NCBI RefSeq assembly: GCF_000379425.1
Contig: NZ_KB902238.1
Coordinates: forward strand, 201 to 64,200
Direction: 5' to 3'
DNA length: 64,000 nt
Source of the DNA: Corynebacterium lubricantis DSM 45231
GTDB lineage: Bacteria; Actinomycetota; Actinomycetes; Mycobacteriales; Mycobacteriaceae
In this document: positions 51,922 to 61,698 of the stretch, in pieces
Layout: each line of letters starts with the position of its first letter
Numbering within the stretch: position 1 is the first letter of the stretch
Translations under genes and position numbers: made by a program
Notes under the pieces: model-generated
Database searches by the model: none
What the model saw: only the letters and a program-made list of their open reading frames with translations
Told to the model about the DNA's origin: nothing

Positions 51922-54537
51922 CTACTCCTTGTCGGAATCTAGGTCAGAATCTGCTGACGAATCTGCGGACGAAGAATCGGACCTACCGGTTGGGGCTCCG
52001 GTGGAGTCCATTGCCTCCTCCGGGGTCTTTTCGCCCTTTGCTACAGCAGTTGCTTCCTCTTCGCCTTCATCTTCAACGTTCTTATCAATTGCCAGAAGCT
52101 CGACATCGTCGCCGAGATCAACCAAGCGTACCCCCATCGTGGCACGCGAGGACGGACGAATCTGGTTTACCTCGGTGCGAATAACGCCACCAGCCGAAGT
52201 AATAGCGAAGATCTGATCCTCCTCTTCGACCGCGAGGGCACTGATCAGCTTGCCGCGCTTCGGGGTGTACTTGAAGGTCATGACGCCCATGCCACCGCGG
52301 CCCTGAGGGTTGTACTCCTCGATTGGGGTACGCTTGCCGTAACCACCGGAGGTGGCCACCAGCAGGTACTCGCCGTCATGCACCACGGTCATGGAAAGCA
52401 GCTGGTCATCGCCCTTAAAGCGCATGCCCTTCACACCAGCGGTGGCACGACCCATCGGACGCAGCTGATCGTCGTCGGCCGTGAAGCGGATGGCCTGGCC
52501 CTGCTCGGAGACGAGCAGGATGTCGTCTTCCTGGCTCACCAAAGAGGCACCGATCAGGGAGTCGCCCTCGGACAGGTTGATGGCAATCAGGCCTGCAGAG
52601 CGTGCGGACTCGTAGTCGGTCAGGCGGGACTTCTTCACGCGGCCCTGCTGGGTGGCCAGGACCAGGTAAGGCGCGTCCTCGTAGGACTGGATCTGGATGA
52701 TCTGCGCGATGCGCTCTTCCGGCTGGAATTCCAGCAGGTTGGCCACGTGCTGGCCGCGTGCGGTGCGGCCTGCTTCCGGCAACTCGTAGGCCTTGAGGCG
52801 GTAGACACGACCGAAGTTGGTGAAGAACAAGATCCAGTCGTGCGTGGAGCAGATAAAGAAGTTCTTTACAATGTCGTCTTGCTTCAGCTCGGCGCCGCGC
52901 ACTCCCTTGCCGCCGCGCTTCTGCGACTTGTAGGCATCCACCTTGGTGCGCTTGGCGTAGCCCGTAGCGGTGATGGTGACCACCACGTTCTCACGCGCAA
53001 TGAGGTCTTCCTCGGAGACGTCACCGGTGGCGGCCACGATGCGGGTGCGACGCTCGTCGCCGTACTTCTCCACGATCTCTTCGAGTTCGTCGTGGACAAT
53101 CTGGCGCTGGCGCTCAGGACGAGCCAGGATGTCCTTGTAATCCTCGATCTCTTCTTCGATGGACGCCAACTCGTCGATAATCTTTTGGCGCTCCAGGGCT
53201 GCCAGACGGCGCAGCTGCATGGCCAGGATGGCGTCCGCCTGCACCTGATCCACGGTGAGCAGGTCCATCAGGCCGGTGCGGGCCTCGTCGACGGTTGGGC
53301 TGCGACGAATCAGGGCGATGACCTCGTCGAGCATATCCAGTGCCTTGACCAGGCCGCGCAGGATGTGGGCGCGCTTTTCGGCCTCGTCGAGGCGGTACTG
53401 GGTGCGGCGCACGATGACTTCGATCTGGTGCTTGACGTAGTAACGCAGCATTTGATCGAGGCGCAGGGTGCGCGGCACGCCGTCGACGATGGAGAGCATG
53501 TTCGCCGAGAAGTTCGACTCCAGCTGGGAGTGCTTATACAAGTTGTTCAGCACCACGCGCGGAACGGCGTCGCGCTTGAGCGTAACGACGATGCGCATAC
53601 CCACGCGATCCGAGGTCTCATCCTCGATCTTGGAAATGCCGGCAAGCTTGCCGTTGGTGACCTGGTCCGCGATATTCGCGATGAACGCGTCTGGGTTCAC
53701 GCTATAGGGCAGCTCGGTGATGGTGATAACCTGGCGGTTTCCAATCTCTTCGATCTCGGTCACGCCACGCATACGGATCGATCCGCGGCCGGTGGTGTAG
53801 GCATCCTTGATGCCCTGGTCGCCGACGATCATGGCAGAGGTTGGGAAGTCTGGGCCCTTCACGCGCTCCATGACGGCGTCGAGCGTGGTCTTGTCGTCGG
53901 CCTCGTGGTTGTCCAGGATCCAATAGATCGCCTCAGCCAACTCGTTCAAGTTGTGCGGAGGAATATTGGTGGCCATACCCACGGCGATGCCGGAAGAACC
54001 GTTCATCAACAGGTTTGGCACGCGCGATGGCAGGACGTCTGGTTCCTGGGTCTTGCCGTCGTAGTTCGGGGAGAAATCCACGGAGTTCTCGCGGATATCG
54101 CGGACCATTTCCATGGCCAGCGGGGTCATGCGGCACTCCGTGTAACGCATAGCGGCTGGGCCGTCGTAGCCACGGGAACCGAAGTTACCTTGCCCGTCAA
54201 TCAGCGGGTAGCGCATCACCCATGGCTGCGCGAGGCGCACCAGGGTGTCGTAGATGGCGGTATCGCCGTGCGGGTGGAACTGACCCATCGTGTCCGAGAC
54301 TGGGCGCGCGGACTTTACGTAGCCGCGCTCGGGGCGGTAGCCCGAGTCATACATCGCGTAGATGATGCGACGGTGCACTGGCTTCATACCGTCGCGGACC
54401 TCAGGCAAGGCACGGCCCACGATCACGCTCATGGCGTAATCAATGTACGAGGTTTGCATCTCGTCATTGATATCAATGGGTTGAATCTTGTCGTAGCCGC
54501 CGTCGCTGCCGCCACCATTGGTGGTGTCGTCGCTCAT
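51922..54537 (-). CDS. gyrA: DNA gyrase subunit A
   Basis: 871 aa. The breakage-reunion domain has [20 protein letters not shown] and the catalytic Tyr132 in [10 protein letters not shown]. The C-terminal beta-pinwheel has six GyrA-box-like blades ([10 protein letters not shown] is the GyrA box). In the quinolone-resistance region the sequence is [11 protein letters not shown]: Thr93 stands where E. coli has Ser83 and Asp97 where it has Asp87. An acidic Ser/Asp tail ends the protein. Confidence 0.97.
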   Translation of the reverse strand: MSDDTTNGGGSDGGYDKIQPIDINDEMQTSYIDYAMSVIVGRALPEVRDGMKPVHRRIIYAMYDSGYRPERGYVKSARPVSDTMGQFHPHGDTAIYDTLVRLAQPWVMRYPLIDGQGNFGSRGYDGPAAMRYTECRMTPLAMEMVRDIRENSVDFSPNYDGKTQEPDVLPSRVPNLLMNGSSGIAVGMATNIPPHNLNELAEAIYWILDNHEADDKTTLDAVMERVKGPDFPTSAMIVGDQGIKDAYTTGRGSIRMRGVTEIEEIGNRQVITITELPYSVNPDAFIANIADQVTNGKLAGISKIEDETSDRVGMRIVVTLKRDAVPRVVLNNLYKHSQLESNFSANMLSIVDGVPRTLRLDQMLRYYVKHQIEVIVRRTQYRLDEAEKRAHILRGLVKALDMLDEVIALIRRSPTVDEARTGLMDLLTVDQVQADAILAMQLRRLAALERQKIIDELASIEEEIEDYKDILARPERQRQIVHDELEEIVEKYGDERRTRIVAATGDVSEEDLIARENVVVTITATGYAKRTKVDAYKSQKRGGKGVRGAELKQDDIVKNFFICSTHDWILFFTNFGRVYRLKAYELPEAGRTARGQHVANLLEFQPEERIAQIIQIQSYEDAPYLVLATQQGRVKKSRLTDYESARSAGLIAINLSEGDSLIGASLVSQEDDILLVSEQGQAIRFTADDDQLRPMGRATAGVKGMRFKGDDQLLSMTVVHDGEYLLVATSGGYGKRTPIEEYNPQGRGGMGVMTFKYTPKRGKLISALAVEEEDQIFAITSAGGVIRTEVNQIRPSSRATMGVRLVDLGDDVELLAIDKNVEDEGEEEATAVAKGEKTPEEAMDSTGAPTGRSDSSSADSSADSDLDSDKE

Positions 54538-54634
54538 TTAGGACCTTTCTTCGAGTTCTAAGACATACCTATTTTACCCCCACTCTCACGGTTTCCGCCC
54601 TTCCAACCCGGTATCAAAGTGATACCGTTGCCCC

Positions 54635-54904
54635 ATGGCTATGACTCTCAGATTAAGCACTGAGGAGGATCGCGCCCTCGTACTCCTCGCCTCCGCGTGG
54701 GGTTGCAGTAAGCAGGAAGCGGCGAGGCGTGCGGTGGTCACCACCGCAACGAGTTTGCTTGACGACGAGCAACTCGCCTCCCTTGCCCGCGAGATCATCC
54801 CAGGTCACGCCGCCTTAGAGGCGCGAATCAACCAGGCACGGATCTCGATTTCCTTCGAAGATCCGGGCGAGGATCCGGGCGAGGAACCAGGCGTAGACGC
54901 ATGA
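54635..54904 (+). CDS. Ribbon-helix-helix antitoxin-like protein
   Basis: 89 aa. MTLRLSTEEDRALVLLASAWGCSKQEAARRAV is a ribbon-helix-helix pattern, followed by an acidic tail with a tandem repeat (PGEDPGEEPG). It overlaps the next gene by four bases. Gene order, overlap and neighbour point to the antitoxin of a type II pair; divergent from gyrA. Confidence 0.7.
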   Translation: MAMTLRLSTEEDRALVLLASAWGCSKQEAARRAVVTTATSLLDDEQLASLAREIIPGHAALEARINQARISISFEDPGEDPGEEPGVDA

Positions 54905-55188
54905 GAGCTCTCACCCCCGAGCAACTGCTCATCGTGGCCGACGAATTCTGCGCGCACACGCACGTCACCGTGCGGGATTTCTCGGCCCTTGCAGCCATCG
55001 CGGCCGTTCCTGGGGCACGCTTTCACGGGATCGCCGTGCATACAAGCGTCGAGTCGGCGGCGCGACATCTCGAAGCCGCAGTGCGTTCTCTTGAGCCCCT
55101 CTCAGCGCGCAATGATGAGTTCGCCCTTGCCGCCGTGCAGATCTATCGCAGGTGGGCAGAAGAGCGTTACCTGCAGGATCTTGCCTGA
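54901..55188 (+). CDS. Doc/Fic-fold toxin-like protein lacking the catalytic motif
   Basis: 95 aa aligning with Doc toxins: LTPEQLLIVADEF, VRDFSALAAIAAVPGARFHG, SVESAARHLEAAVRSL, then AALVF-type helix ALAAVQIYRRW. The HxFx(D/E)GNKR active motif is missing: the aligned region reads EPLSARNDEFALAA, with no His, Gly-Asn-Lys-Arg. It may be inactive or work differently. Encoded with the ribbon-helix-helix gene just upstream. Confidence 0.6.
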   Translation: MRALTPEQLLIVADEFCAHTHVTVRDFSALAAIAAVPGARFHGIAVHTSVESAARHLEAAVRSLEPLSARNDEFALAAVQIYRRWAEERYLQDLA

Positions 55189-55328
55189 GGAAAATTTATT
55201 GCCGGTTAAGTGGCCAACACCAGACTCCATCTGTTAAGTTTGTGGTCGTTGTGGTTGCAGTGACTCGTGGGACTTGAGTAGCCAGTGTGACTGGAAGAAG
55301 TACTGTGGCGGAAGAACTGCAACACTAA

Positions 55329-55372
55329 AAGCGATTGGCGTGGAATTGATCTCCCGTGCCAATCGCTTTTTC
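55329..55372 (+). terminator. Terminator after the toxin-antitoxin pair
   Basis: AGCGATTGGC / GCCAATCGCT stem with an intervening 16-17-base loop, followed by TTTTT. A further 140 bases lie between the toxin stop and this hairpin, so a short separate RNA cannot be excluded. Confidence 0.7.
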
Positions 55373-55415
55373 GCGCTACAGTGAAGGCTGAAAATCAACT
55401 ACGGAAGGTAGATTT

Positions 55416-55868
55416 ATGCCCGAATTGTCAGCGCTCCTCAACGAAGATAAGCGCCCGCAGGTTGTTGCGGATCTAGCCAACGTCGCAGAAAACGCAGTCG
55501 CTGCACAGTCCGGCATCACCGGTGTCACCCTGAAGGGCGGCGTCACCGCAGCCAAGAAGATCGACGCCAACATGCTGGAAAAGATCGTCAACCGCGTGCT
55601 GCCCGATCTGCTCGGAGAACTACAGCCGCATTGGTCCGCCTACGAGACCGGATCTGCGGCAGATTCAGCGGCTGGCAGCTTCGGCGCCTACCTCGCGCAG
55701 CACGACGACAAGGTGGTTGATTCCTTCCTCAGCGTCGCTGATCGCAATGCGGAAAAGGCCCCCAACGTACTCGGTAAGGTCTACCAATCCCTGCGCGGCA
55801 AGGCCTCCAAAATTGTGGCGCCGGCACTCCCTGAATTCGGGGATACCATTGAAAAGCACATGAAGTAG
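55416..55868 (+). CDS. Conserved actinobacterial protein of unknown function
   Basis: 150 aa, soluble and mainly helical (LSALLNEDKRPQVVADLANVAENAV, GGVTAAKKIDANMLEKIVNRVLPDLLGEL). No signal peptide, no membrane helix. Similar short proteins occur widely in corynebacteria, mycobacteria and relatives without known function. It ends 4 bases before the opposite-strand phosphoesterase. Confidence 0.65.
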   Translation: MPELSALLNEDKRPQVVADLANVAENAVAAQSGITGVTLKGGVTAAKKIDANMLEKIVNRVLPDLLGELQPHWSAYETGSAADSAAGSFGAYLAQHDDKVVDSFLSVADRNAEKAPNVLGKVYQSLRGKASKIVAPALPEFGDTIEKHMK

Positions 55869-55872
55869 CAGG

Positions 55873-56499
55873 TCAGGGCCTCGGGGCGAGCTCGAGGCTT
55901 TCCATCACTCCAACACCTGGCCAGCCGATATAAGGCTCGCGCGACAACACCGTGGGTTTATGCACGTGGCCCAAGATCCAGGTGGCGTAGTTCTTCTCCC
56001 GCAGCCCCTCCTCGGTAGCAGGCAGGCAGTTATTATTCGTGTAGCTGCCATCGAGCCCCGTGTGGAACACTCCGACATGGCCGGGCTCGGTGGCGGTGGG
56101 GAAATCGTCGATAAGCAAGCGCTCGTCGCGTTTCTTCTTCACATTCGCGGCATGGAAAACCAGTGGGATGCCTGGGACGGTGAGCTCCTCGACGCCGAAA
56201 CCCGCGGGGCGATAGACGCCGTCGATGTGTGGGAAGCGGGTGTGGAATTCAAAACCCTTGGCCACATCGTGGTTGCCCCAAATCATCACCACAGGAGTCT
56301 GCAAAGTTTGCGTAATCCACCGCATCAGCTCGGCGCCCTCTTTCTCGTGGTCGGCGGTGGCAGTGTGACGGTCGAATAGGTCGCCACCGAAGACAACCAC
56401 CTCTGGATTACGCGCCTGTAATTCGTCCTTCACCCACTGGTGGCCGGGGCTATAGGCGGCGCCAAGGTGAAGATCTGCAAATGCTGCGACGTAAACCAT
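55873..56499 (-). CDS. Calcineurin-like metallophosphoesterase
   Basis: 208 aa with all five motifs: FADLHLG, VVVFGGDLFDR, MIWGNHD, VFHTGLDG (GH motif equivalent) and LGHVHKP. The set is that of Mre11/SbcD-type phosphoesterases without the nuclease capping domain. Could act on DNA ends or a nucleotide; not determinable. Confidence 0.85.
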   Translation of the reverse strand: MVYVAAFADLHLGAAYSPGHQWVKDELQARNPEVVVFGGDLFDRHTATADHEKEGAELMRWITQTLQTPVVMIWGNHDVAKGFEFHTRFPHIDGVYRPAGFGVEELTVPGIPLVFHAANVKKKRDERLLIDDFPTATEPGHVGVFHTGLDGSYTNNNCLPATEEGLREKNYATWILGHVHKPTVLSREPYIGWPGVGVMESLELAPRP

Positions 56500-56517
56500 G
56501 TCGCTATTCTAGGATGA

Positions 56518-57024
56518 TTAGAGGCTCACCCAATAACGCCGCAGCCCGCCAGTCGTCATCTCGTAAACGCCGCCGGCCTTCTCAATCACGCGCGCAGACG
56601 CAGGGTTCGCCTCGAGGCAGGTCACTAGGAGCTTCTCCAGGCCGCGTTCGCGGGCAAGAGGAAGCAGTTGCATCAAGGCCGCAGTGGCTAGGCCTTGTCC
56701 GCGTGACGACGATCGCACCGTGTATCCCACATGACCGCCACGGGTGCGCAGGTACTCAGTTCCCAGATTGTGGCGCAGTTGGATACTGCCTAGGTAGGTG
56801 GAGTCTTCTGTCATCCACAGGTTGGTGGAAGGGACTCGGCCCGGCTGGGGAGTTCGCTCTTCGTCGATAAGCTTGCGTACCCACTGGGCGAAATCCCGCG
56901 GCTGATTGAGGTCAAGGCCCTCTGCCAGATCGAGGCTCATGCCGTGGCCCTCGCCGATGTCCTCGCCCTGCCATACTTCAAGGAAGCTCTGGTGGAACTC
57001 GACTGCGGGTTGACTTAACTCCAT
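56518..57024 (-). CDS. GNAT-family N-acetyltransferase
   Basis: 168 aa from ATG 57024 (MELSQPAVEFHQSFLEVW). Acetyl-CoA-binding loop GYTVRSSSRGQGLATAALMQLL, then VTCLEANPASARVIEKAGG. Substrate unknown; may acetylate an amine or a protein N-terminus. Starts 10 bases beyond the flavin reductase stop, so co-transcribed with it. Confidence 0.87.
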   Translation of the reverse strand: MELSQPAVEFHQSFLEVWQGEDIGEGHGMSLDLAEGLDLNQPRDFAQWVRKLIDEERTPQPGRVPSTNLWMTEDSTYLGSIQLRHNLGTEYLRTRGGHVGYTVRSSSRGQGLATAALMQLLPLARERGLEKLLVTCLEANPASARVIEKAGGVYEMTTGGLRRYWVSL

Positions 57025-57034
57025 GGAGTTGATT

Positions 57035-57553
57035 TTAGAGATCGATGGCGCGTGTGTGGCTGATTCGACGACCTTGGTAGACCAACGGTCCTGCTCCTGG
57101 GCGCTCAACGACTCGGACGACTTCCAAAACTGCCTGGATATGGTCGCCGATGCGGATCTCGTCGACAAGCCGGCAGGTCAGCTGGACTCCCGCCTCGGCG
57201 AGCAGGAGCGCCGAACCGTCTTCCTCCAAGTTCACGCCCTGGAAGCGTTCCGCCGCGGGCCCGGAGAACTGGCGCACCAAGTGTGCGTGGTCTTCGCTGA
57301 GCACTGAGATCCCGATATGGTCGGCGCAGCGCAGCTGTGGCCATGTGGTGGAGGTGTCTTGGATACTCACGCTGACGAGTGCAGGTTCCAGCGACTGACC
57401 CACGAAGGATCCCACGGTGATGCCGGTCGGTGTTCCGTTGATGTCGGCTGCGACAACAACTAGTGGCGTTGGGATGTGTGCGAATACGGAACGTACGGCG
57501 GTGGCTTCAGGTGCGGGCTGGGTGGAGGTCAAAGTTTGTGTGTGGTTGCTCAT
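57035..57553 (-). CDS. Flavin reductase for sulfonate monooxygenase
   Basis: 172 aa from ATG 57553. FMN-binding split-barrel: FAHIPTPLVVVAADINGTPTGITVGSFVGQSLEPALVSVSI, and GVNLEEDGSALLL. These enzymes make reduced FMN with NAD(P)H for two-component monooxygenases such as SsuD. Two McbR-like boxes lie upstream. Its placement beside the ssu operon supports a role in sulfur scavenging. Confidence 0.88.
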   Translation of the reverse strand: MSNHTQTLTSTQPAPEATAVRSVFAHIPTPLVVVAADINGTPTGITVGSFVGQSLEPALVSVSIQDTSTTWPQLRCADHIGISVLSEDHAHLVRQFSGPAAERFQGVNLEEDGSALLLAEAGVQLTCRLVDEIRIGDHIQAVLEVVRVVERPGAGPLVYQGRRISHTRAIDL

Positions 57554-57562
57554 GTGAATCAG

Positions 57563-57578
57563 TAGACCATGCGGTCTT
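57563..57578 (-). promoter_or_regulatory. McbR-like box (one mismatch)
   Basis: TAGAC-N6-GTCTT, 10 bases before the flavin reductase start. One change from the corynebacterial McbR motif TAGAC-N6-GTCTA. Confidence 0.7.
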
Positions 57579-57638
57579 TTTCCTAAACAATATTTTGAAT
57601 CGTAGTGAGAAAAATAGAGGTACAAAGCGATTCACTAA

Positions 57639-57654
57639 TAGACAGAGATGTCTA
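57639..57654 (-). promoter_or_regulatory. McbR-like box (perfect)
   Basis: TAGAC-AGAGAT-GTCTA, exact match to the McbR consensus, 86 bases before the flavin reductase start and 11 bases past the ssuB stop. Confidence 0.8.
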
Positions 57655-57664
57655 TATTGCGAAT

Positions 57665-58444
57665 CTATCCGTGCGCTGCATGCACTGCCGTGGTCACATC
57701 ATGGCGTAACCGAACAAATTCAGCCGAAGCCTTCACTTCGGCAAATTCTTCGACGGAATGCGGATGCAACTCGCTGGGAACTGAGATCTCGTCAATAATG
57801 TGCCCGGGGTGAGCACCCATGACAATCACTCGTTGACCGAGCAGAATCGCCTCCTCTACCGAATGAGTGACAAAGATTCCTGTTGGGCTATAACGCCTCC
57901 AGATGCCTAATAATTCCGCCTGAAGTACTTCACGGGTAAATGGGTCCAGCGCACCGAAGGGTTCATCCATAAGTACGGTCTGCGGTTGAGCCGCGAGAAC
58001 TCGTGCGATTTGTGCGCGCTGCTGCATTCCACCGGAGAGCTCGTGCGGTAGCCGGTCCACTGCGTCTGAAAGCCCAACGATTTCAATCAGGGCATCGGCT
58101 TGCTCCGAGATCTCATCGTCGTTTTGGTATTTCGCGGCCAGGTGAATGTTCTCGCGCACGCTCAGCCACGGAAACAAAGTGGGCTGTTGAAACACCACTC
58201 CCCGATCGGTGCCGGGACCGGTAACTTCGGTACTTCCTTCGGAGGTGACGGTGGAAATTTGTCCCGAACTCGGAGTTTCGAAGCCAGCGATGAGTCGCAG
58301 CAGCGTAGATTTTCCGCACCCCGACGGTCCAACGAGGCTGACAAACTCACCGTCACAAACGGTCAGGTTCACCCCTTCGAGCGCATGCACGGTATCGCCT
58401 GATTCGGTGTAATAGTTGTGCTGCAATTGCGAAATGGTCAGCAT
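57665..58444 (-). CDS. ssuB: Aliphatic sulfonate ABC transporter ATPase SsuB
   Basis: 259 aa. Walker A GPSGCGKST, QQPTLFPWLSVREN, signature LSGGMQQR, Walker B TVLMDEPFGALD and VTHSVEEA. This is the nitrate/sulfonate/taurine ATPase family. Energises uptake by SsuC. Ends the ssuDCAB operon. Confidence 0.93.
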   Translation of the reverse strand: MLTISQLQHNYYTESGDTVHALEGVNLTVCDGEFVSLVGPSGCGKSTLLRLIAGFETPSSGQISTVTSEGSTEVTGPGTDRGVVFQQPTLFPWLSVRENIHLAAKYQNDDEISEQADALIEIVGLSDAVDRLPHELSGGMQQRAQIARVLAAQPQTVLMDEPFGALDPFTREVLQAELLGIWRRYSPTGIFVTHSVEEAILLGQRVIVMGAHPGHIIDEISVPSELHPHSVEEFAEVKASAEFVRLRHDVTTAVHAAHG

Positions 58445-59479
58445 TTAGGGTCTCGTTTCTGGAACTAATACGGCTTCTTCGTAATGCGAACGATCCACGG
58501 CAGTAGCAATCGCTTGCTGGTCGAGGAATTCGGCGGTGTTGTACAGGGCGTCTGTGATGTCTTTGTGGAGCTCGGTGGCCTCGGGTGCGATGATCTCCTC
58601 GGCCCCTTCCAGCTGGGATTTCGTCTCCTCGAGTCCGAGCCCGATCTGCACGGAGTTGGCCAAGATGTACGGCTCGGGATCTGTGCGATAAATGCTCACC
58701 GCATAGTCCTCAAGCTGGGTCCAGACCTGAACGTAGTCTGGGTTGGAAGCGATGATCTTGTCAGTCCCCAGGGTGAATTGGAAGGTCGGCGCGCCATCTT
58801 CCGCGACTTCAGCGGAAGTGATCAGCGTGGTACCTGTCTTTTTAATCTCTGCCAGTGCGGGACCCCAGATATACGCTGCATCGATATCTCCCGAGGCCCA
58901 CGCACCCGGCAATGTGTCCGGAGTGAGGAAGACTAATTCAACATCGTTGCTTGGGTCGATCCCCTCGGCCTCCAACGTTTTCAGTAGCGAGTAGTGCGAG
59001 GTGGAATTCGCTCCAGTAGCAATCCTTTTGCCCCGCAGGTCCTGGATTGAGACGATACCCGTAGAATCCCGGGCGACCAACGCCTCACCGGTTCCGGTGA
59101 TGTTATTAGTGCGGATAATCTTCGCATCCAAGTCAATCGGCTGGCTCAGCCCATTGGCCGCAGGTGGAGAACCCATTACGCCAAAGTCAATGGACTCAGA
59201 CACAAACCCCTGCACCACGTCCTGGCCAGTAGGAAAACGTACCCAGCTCACGTCGGCATTGGGGAAGCATGCCTCCGCGAGGCCCTGATCGCGCAGGTAG
59301 AGGGTCGATCCGGCGATCACCTGGTAGCCAATCCTGAGCTGGCCGTCCGACTCCGCCGGGGTGACTGGGCAGGTCACGTCGCCTGAGATTTCATAGGTGC
59401 TCGCTGGGGCGCCCACGCACCCGGTTAGGGCAAGTCCGCTGATTGCCACGGTGGCAATCGTCGATAAGTATTTTTTCAT
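58445..59479 (-). CDS. ssuA: Aliphatic sulfonate-binding lipoprotein SsuA
   Basis: 344 aa from ATG 59479. Lipoprotein signal MKKYLSTIATVAISGLALTG then Cys. Mature SsuA/TauA-type binding protein: DGQLRIGYQVIAGSTLYLRDQGLAE, GQDVVQGFVSESIDFGVMGSPPAANG, ISIQDLRGKRIATG-like loop, and WASGDIDAAYIWGPALAE. Binds sulfonates outside the membrane. Six bases after ssuC. Confidence 0.9.
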   Translation of the reverse strand: MKKYLSTIATVAISGLALTGCVGAPASTYEISGDVTCPVTPAESDGQLRIGYQVIAGSTLYLRDQGLAEACFPNADVSWVRFPTGQDVVQGFVSESIDFGVMGSPPAANGLSQPIDLDAKIIRTNNITGTGEALVARDSTGIVSIQDLRGKRIATGANSTSHYSLLKTLEAEGIDPSNDVELVFLTPDTLPGAWASGDIDAAYIWGPALAEIKKTGTTLITSAEVAEDGAPTFQFTLGTDKIIASNPDYVQVWTQLEDYAVSIYRTDPEPYILANSVQIGLGLEETKSQLEGAEEIIAPEATELHKDITDALYNTAEFLDQQAIATAVDRSHYEEAVLVPETRP

Positions 59480-59484
59480 CTTTA

Positions 59485-60369
59485 CTACTTTCCGCGCCAC
59501 GGGTTCACGCGGCGATCAATCCACACGATGATCTGGTCCATGAGCAGCGCAACTAGGCCGATAATCACGATCGCCCCGATTGCCATGGCGGTGTTCAGCT
59601 GCGTGCCGGAGACATAGGCCAGGCCGCCGATGCCGGGGATGCCGTCGTTGATCTCCGCGGCGACAATCGACGCCCACGCCGCCGAGGAGGCAAGGCGTAT
59701 CGACGAAAGAATCTCGGGTGCTGCGCCAGGGAGTCGGACGCTGCGGAACACATCAATCTCCTTGGCGCCGAGCGTGCGAGCAGCTCGGACCCAGTCTTCC
59801 CTCACCCCTACAAATCCGCCGAGGGTACCCACGGTGACAATCGGGAAGGTAGCAAGGAACAACAGGATCACTTTGGATCCGTCGCCGATACCGAACCAGA
59901 CGATGAGCAGACCGATGTAGCCCATTGGTGGCAGCGCGCGGAGGAAGGTGATGTACGGCTCGACGAGGCTGCGGACTCGAGGTGCAGACGCCAGCGCCCA
60001 ACCGAGAAGAACGCCAACAATAATGCCTGCGCCGAGGCCAACTGCGATGCGCTGCAAAGTGGCTGCGAGGTGCTGCCATAGAAAGTAGCCTTGCTCGCCG
60101 CAAGTCAGGCGGGCACTGCCCTCGCCGACAGGAACACACCTGGAGGCATCCACGACTTCTTGCAGAACCAGTTGCGGCCCAGGTAAGACAACCGGGTTGA
60201 TGTGGAAGATCTTGGTTGCCGCCCACCACAGGGCGATCACGGCAAATAGGACTCCGACCTGGGCAACCCAGCGTGGGGAGTTCTTTGCTGGTTTCCTTTG
60301 TGCAGCGAGCTCCTGGCGAGGTGCGGTGTTTTGCGCTGCAGTAACGGTCGTCCTTGTCGCGGCGGTCAT
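59485..60369 (-). CDS. ssuC: Aliphatic sulfonate ABC transporter permease SsuC
   Basis: 294 aa, six helices. The EAA-type loop (ARTLGAKEIDVFRSVRLPGAAPEILSSIRLA) and the RALPPMGYIGLLIVWFGIGDGSK segment are typical of TauC/SsuC. An extra loop with Cys pairs (SRCVPVGEGSARLTCGE) lies between helices 1 and 2. Overlaps ssuD by four bases. Confidence 0.92.
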   Translation of the reverse strand: MTAATRTTVTAAQNTAPRQELAAQRKPAKNSPRWVAQVGVLFAVIALWWAATKIFHINPVVLPGPQLVLQEVVDASRCVPVGEGSARLTCGEQGYFLWQHLAATLQRIAVGLGAGIIVGVLLGWALASAPRVRSLVEPYITFLRALPPMGYIGLLIVWFGIGDGSKVILLFLATFPIVTVGTLGGFVGVREDWVRAARTLGAKEIDVFRSVRLPGAAPEILSSIRLASSAAWASIVAAEINDGIPGIGGLAYVSGTQLNTAMAIGAIVIIGLVALLMDQIIVWIDRRVNPWRGK

Positions 60370-61541
60370 CGGGCTGCGAAAGGGGTTGAGACGGATACTT
60401 CAGCGGCACCGGCTTCATGGCCGGCCACGTCCACGCCGAGCTGGATCAGCTCCGGAACGACACCTTCGGACACGTGGAAGCTCTCTTCAAGGTGCGGGTA
60501 GCCAGAGAGAACGAAGTGAGTCAATCCGACCTGCTGATATTCCGCGATGCGCTGCGCCACTTGTTCATAGGAGCCAACGAGTGCGGTGCCCGCGCCGCCT
60601 CGGACCAAGCCAATCCCGGCCCACAGGTTCGGGGAAAGCTCGAGCTCACGCGCGTTCGTCCCAGCCCTAAAGCCACCACCCTGGTTGTGCAGTTCACTCA
60701 TCCGACGCTGTCCCTCCGACTGCGACTTCGCCAGACCTTCTTGGATGCGGGCGACCTCTTCCGGATCGATCTGATCGAGTAGCTTCTGCGCCTGATCCCA
60801 TGCCTCTTCCTCGGTCTCGCGAGCAATCACGTGGAGGCGAATGCCGTACTCCAGCTCACGGCCGTTGGCCTCTCCCTGGGCACGGACGCGCTCAATCTTC
60901 TCCACCACCTTGTCAGTGGGCTCACCCCAGGTCAGGTACACATCGGAGCGCTTCCCAGCCACTTCAATGCCAATCTGGGAGGAACCGCCGAAGAAGATCT
61001 GCGGTGCTACATCCGGGCGATCGCGCAGGACCGCACCCTCGGTTTTCTGGTAGTCACCGTTGTAATCCAGCGGCTCTGGGTTATGGAAGAGGTGGTCCAG
61101 GATTTCGAGTGTCTCGTCCGCGTTACGGTAGCGGTCTTCCTTCGTCGAGTAGTCTCCGTAGGCACGCTGTTCGTGGTCTTCTCCACCCACCACGACGTTA
61201 ATATTCAAGCGGTTACCCGAAAGTTTCTGAAAGGCGAGCGCCTGCTGGGCAATGATCAGCGGGCTAACCAAACCTGGGCGCACAGCCACCAAAAACTTCA
61301 GCTTGCTGGTGCGCGCGATCAACGCCGCGGTGGTGATCCAGGCATCCTCGCACCACAACCCGGTGGGCACGAGAACAGACTGAAAGCCACCCTTCTCGGC
61401 CGCAAGCGAGATTTGCGTGAGGTAGTCCAGGTCGGCGGGACGGGAACCGGTGTGGAACCCAGCTCCGTGGCCTCCCGCGGTGATGCCGCGGGAGTCGCCG
61501 TAGGTAGGAAGGAACCAATGAAGTGAGATCGTGTTTGTCAT
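60366..61541 (-). CDS. ssuD: Alkanesulfonate monooxygenase SsuD
   Basis: 391 aa luciferase-like monooxygenase: TISLHWFLPTYGDSRGI, GFQSVLVPTGLWCEDAW, LKFLVAVRPGLVSPLIIAQQA and NVVVGGEDHEQRAYGD match SsuD. Uses FMNH2 and O2 to release sulfite from alkanesulfonates. First gene of ssuDCAB; one McbR-like box just upstream. Divergent from ssuR. Confidence 0.94.
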   Translation of the reverse strand: MTNTISLHWFLPTYGDSRGITAGGHGAGFHTGSRPADLDYLTQISLAAEKGGFQSVLVPTGLWCEDAWITTAALIARTSKLKFLVAVRPGLVSPLIIAQQALAFQKLSGNRLNINVVVGGEDHEQRAYGDYSTKEDRYRNADETLEILDHLFHNPEPLDYNGDYQKTEGAVLRDRPDVAPQIFFGGSSQIGIEVAGKRSDVYLTWGEPTDKVVEKIERVRAQGEANGRELEYGIRLHVIARETEEEAWDQAQKLLDQIDPEEVARIQEGLAKSQSEGQRRMSELHNQGGGFRAGTNARELELSPNLWAGIGLVRGGAGTALVGSYEQVAQRIAEYQQVGLTHFVLSGYPHLEESFHVSEGVVPELIQLGVDVAGHEAGAAEVSVSTPFAAR

Positions 61542-61550
61542 GGGCTGTAG

Positions 61551-61566
61551 TAGACCATGCTGTCCA
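61551..61566 (-). promoter_or_regulatory. McbR-like box upstream of ssuD (one mismatch)
   Basis: TAGAC-CATGCT-GTCCA, ten bases before the ssuD start. It shares TAGACCATGC with the box before the flavin reductase. Confidence 0.7.
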
Positions 61567-61698
61567 TATTTTCTGCGAGAGTTTGATTCTTAGTGAATTA
61601 ATCTCCCTCAATCGCCCCGTAGTAAAACTGTTAAATTCATAATAAATGCGCAGTTCATGGCGTATTAATGCACCCTTCACGAGAAGCATCGCGATTTC

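Noticed and set aside
52378..54561. 727-residue frame opposite gyrA
   Set aside because: Antisense shadow of gyrA.
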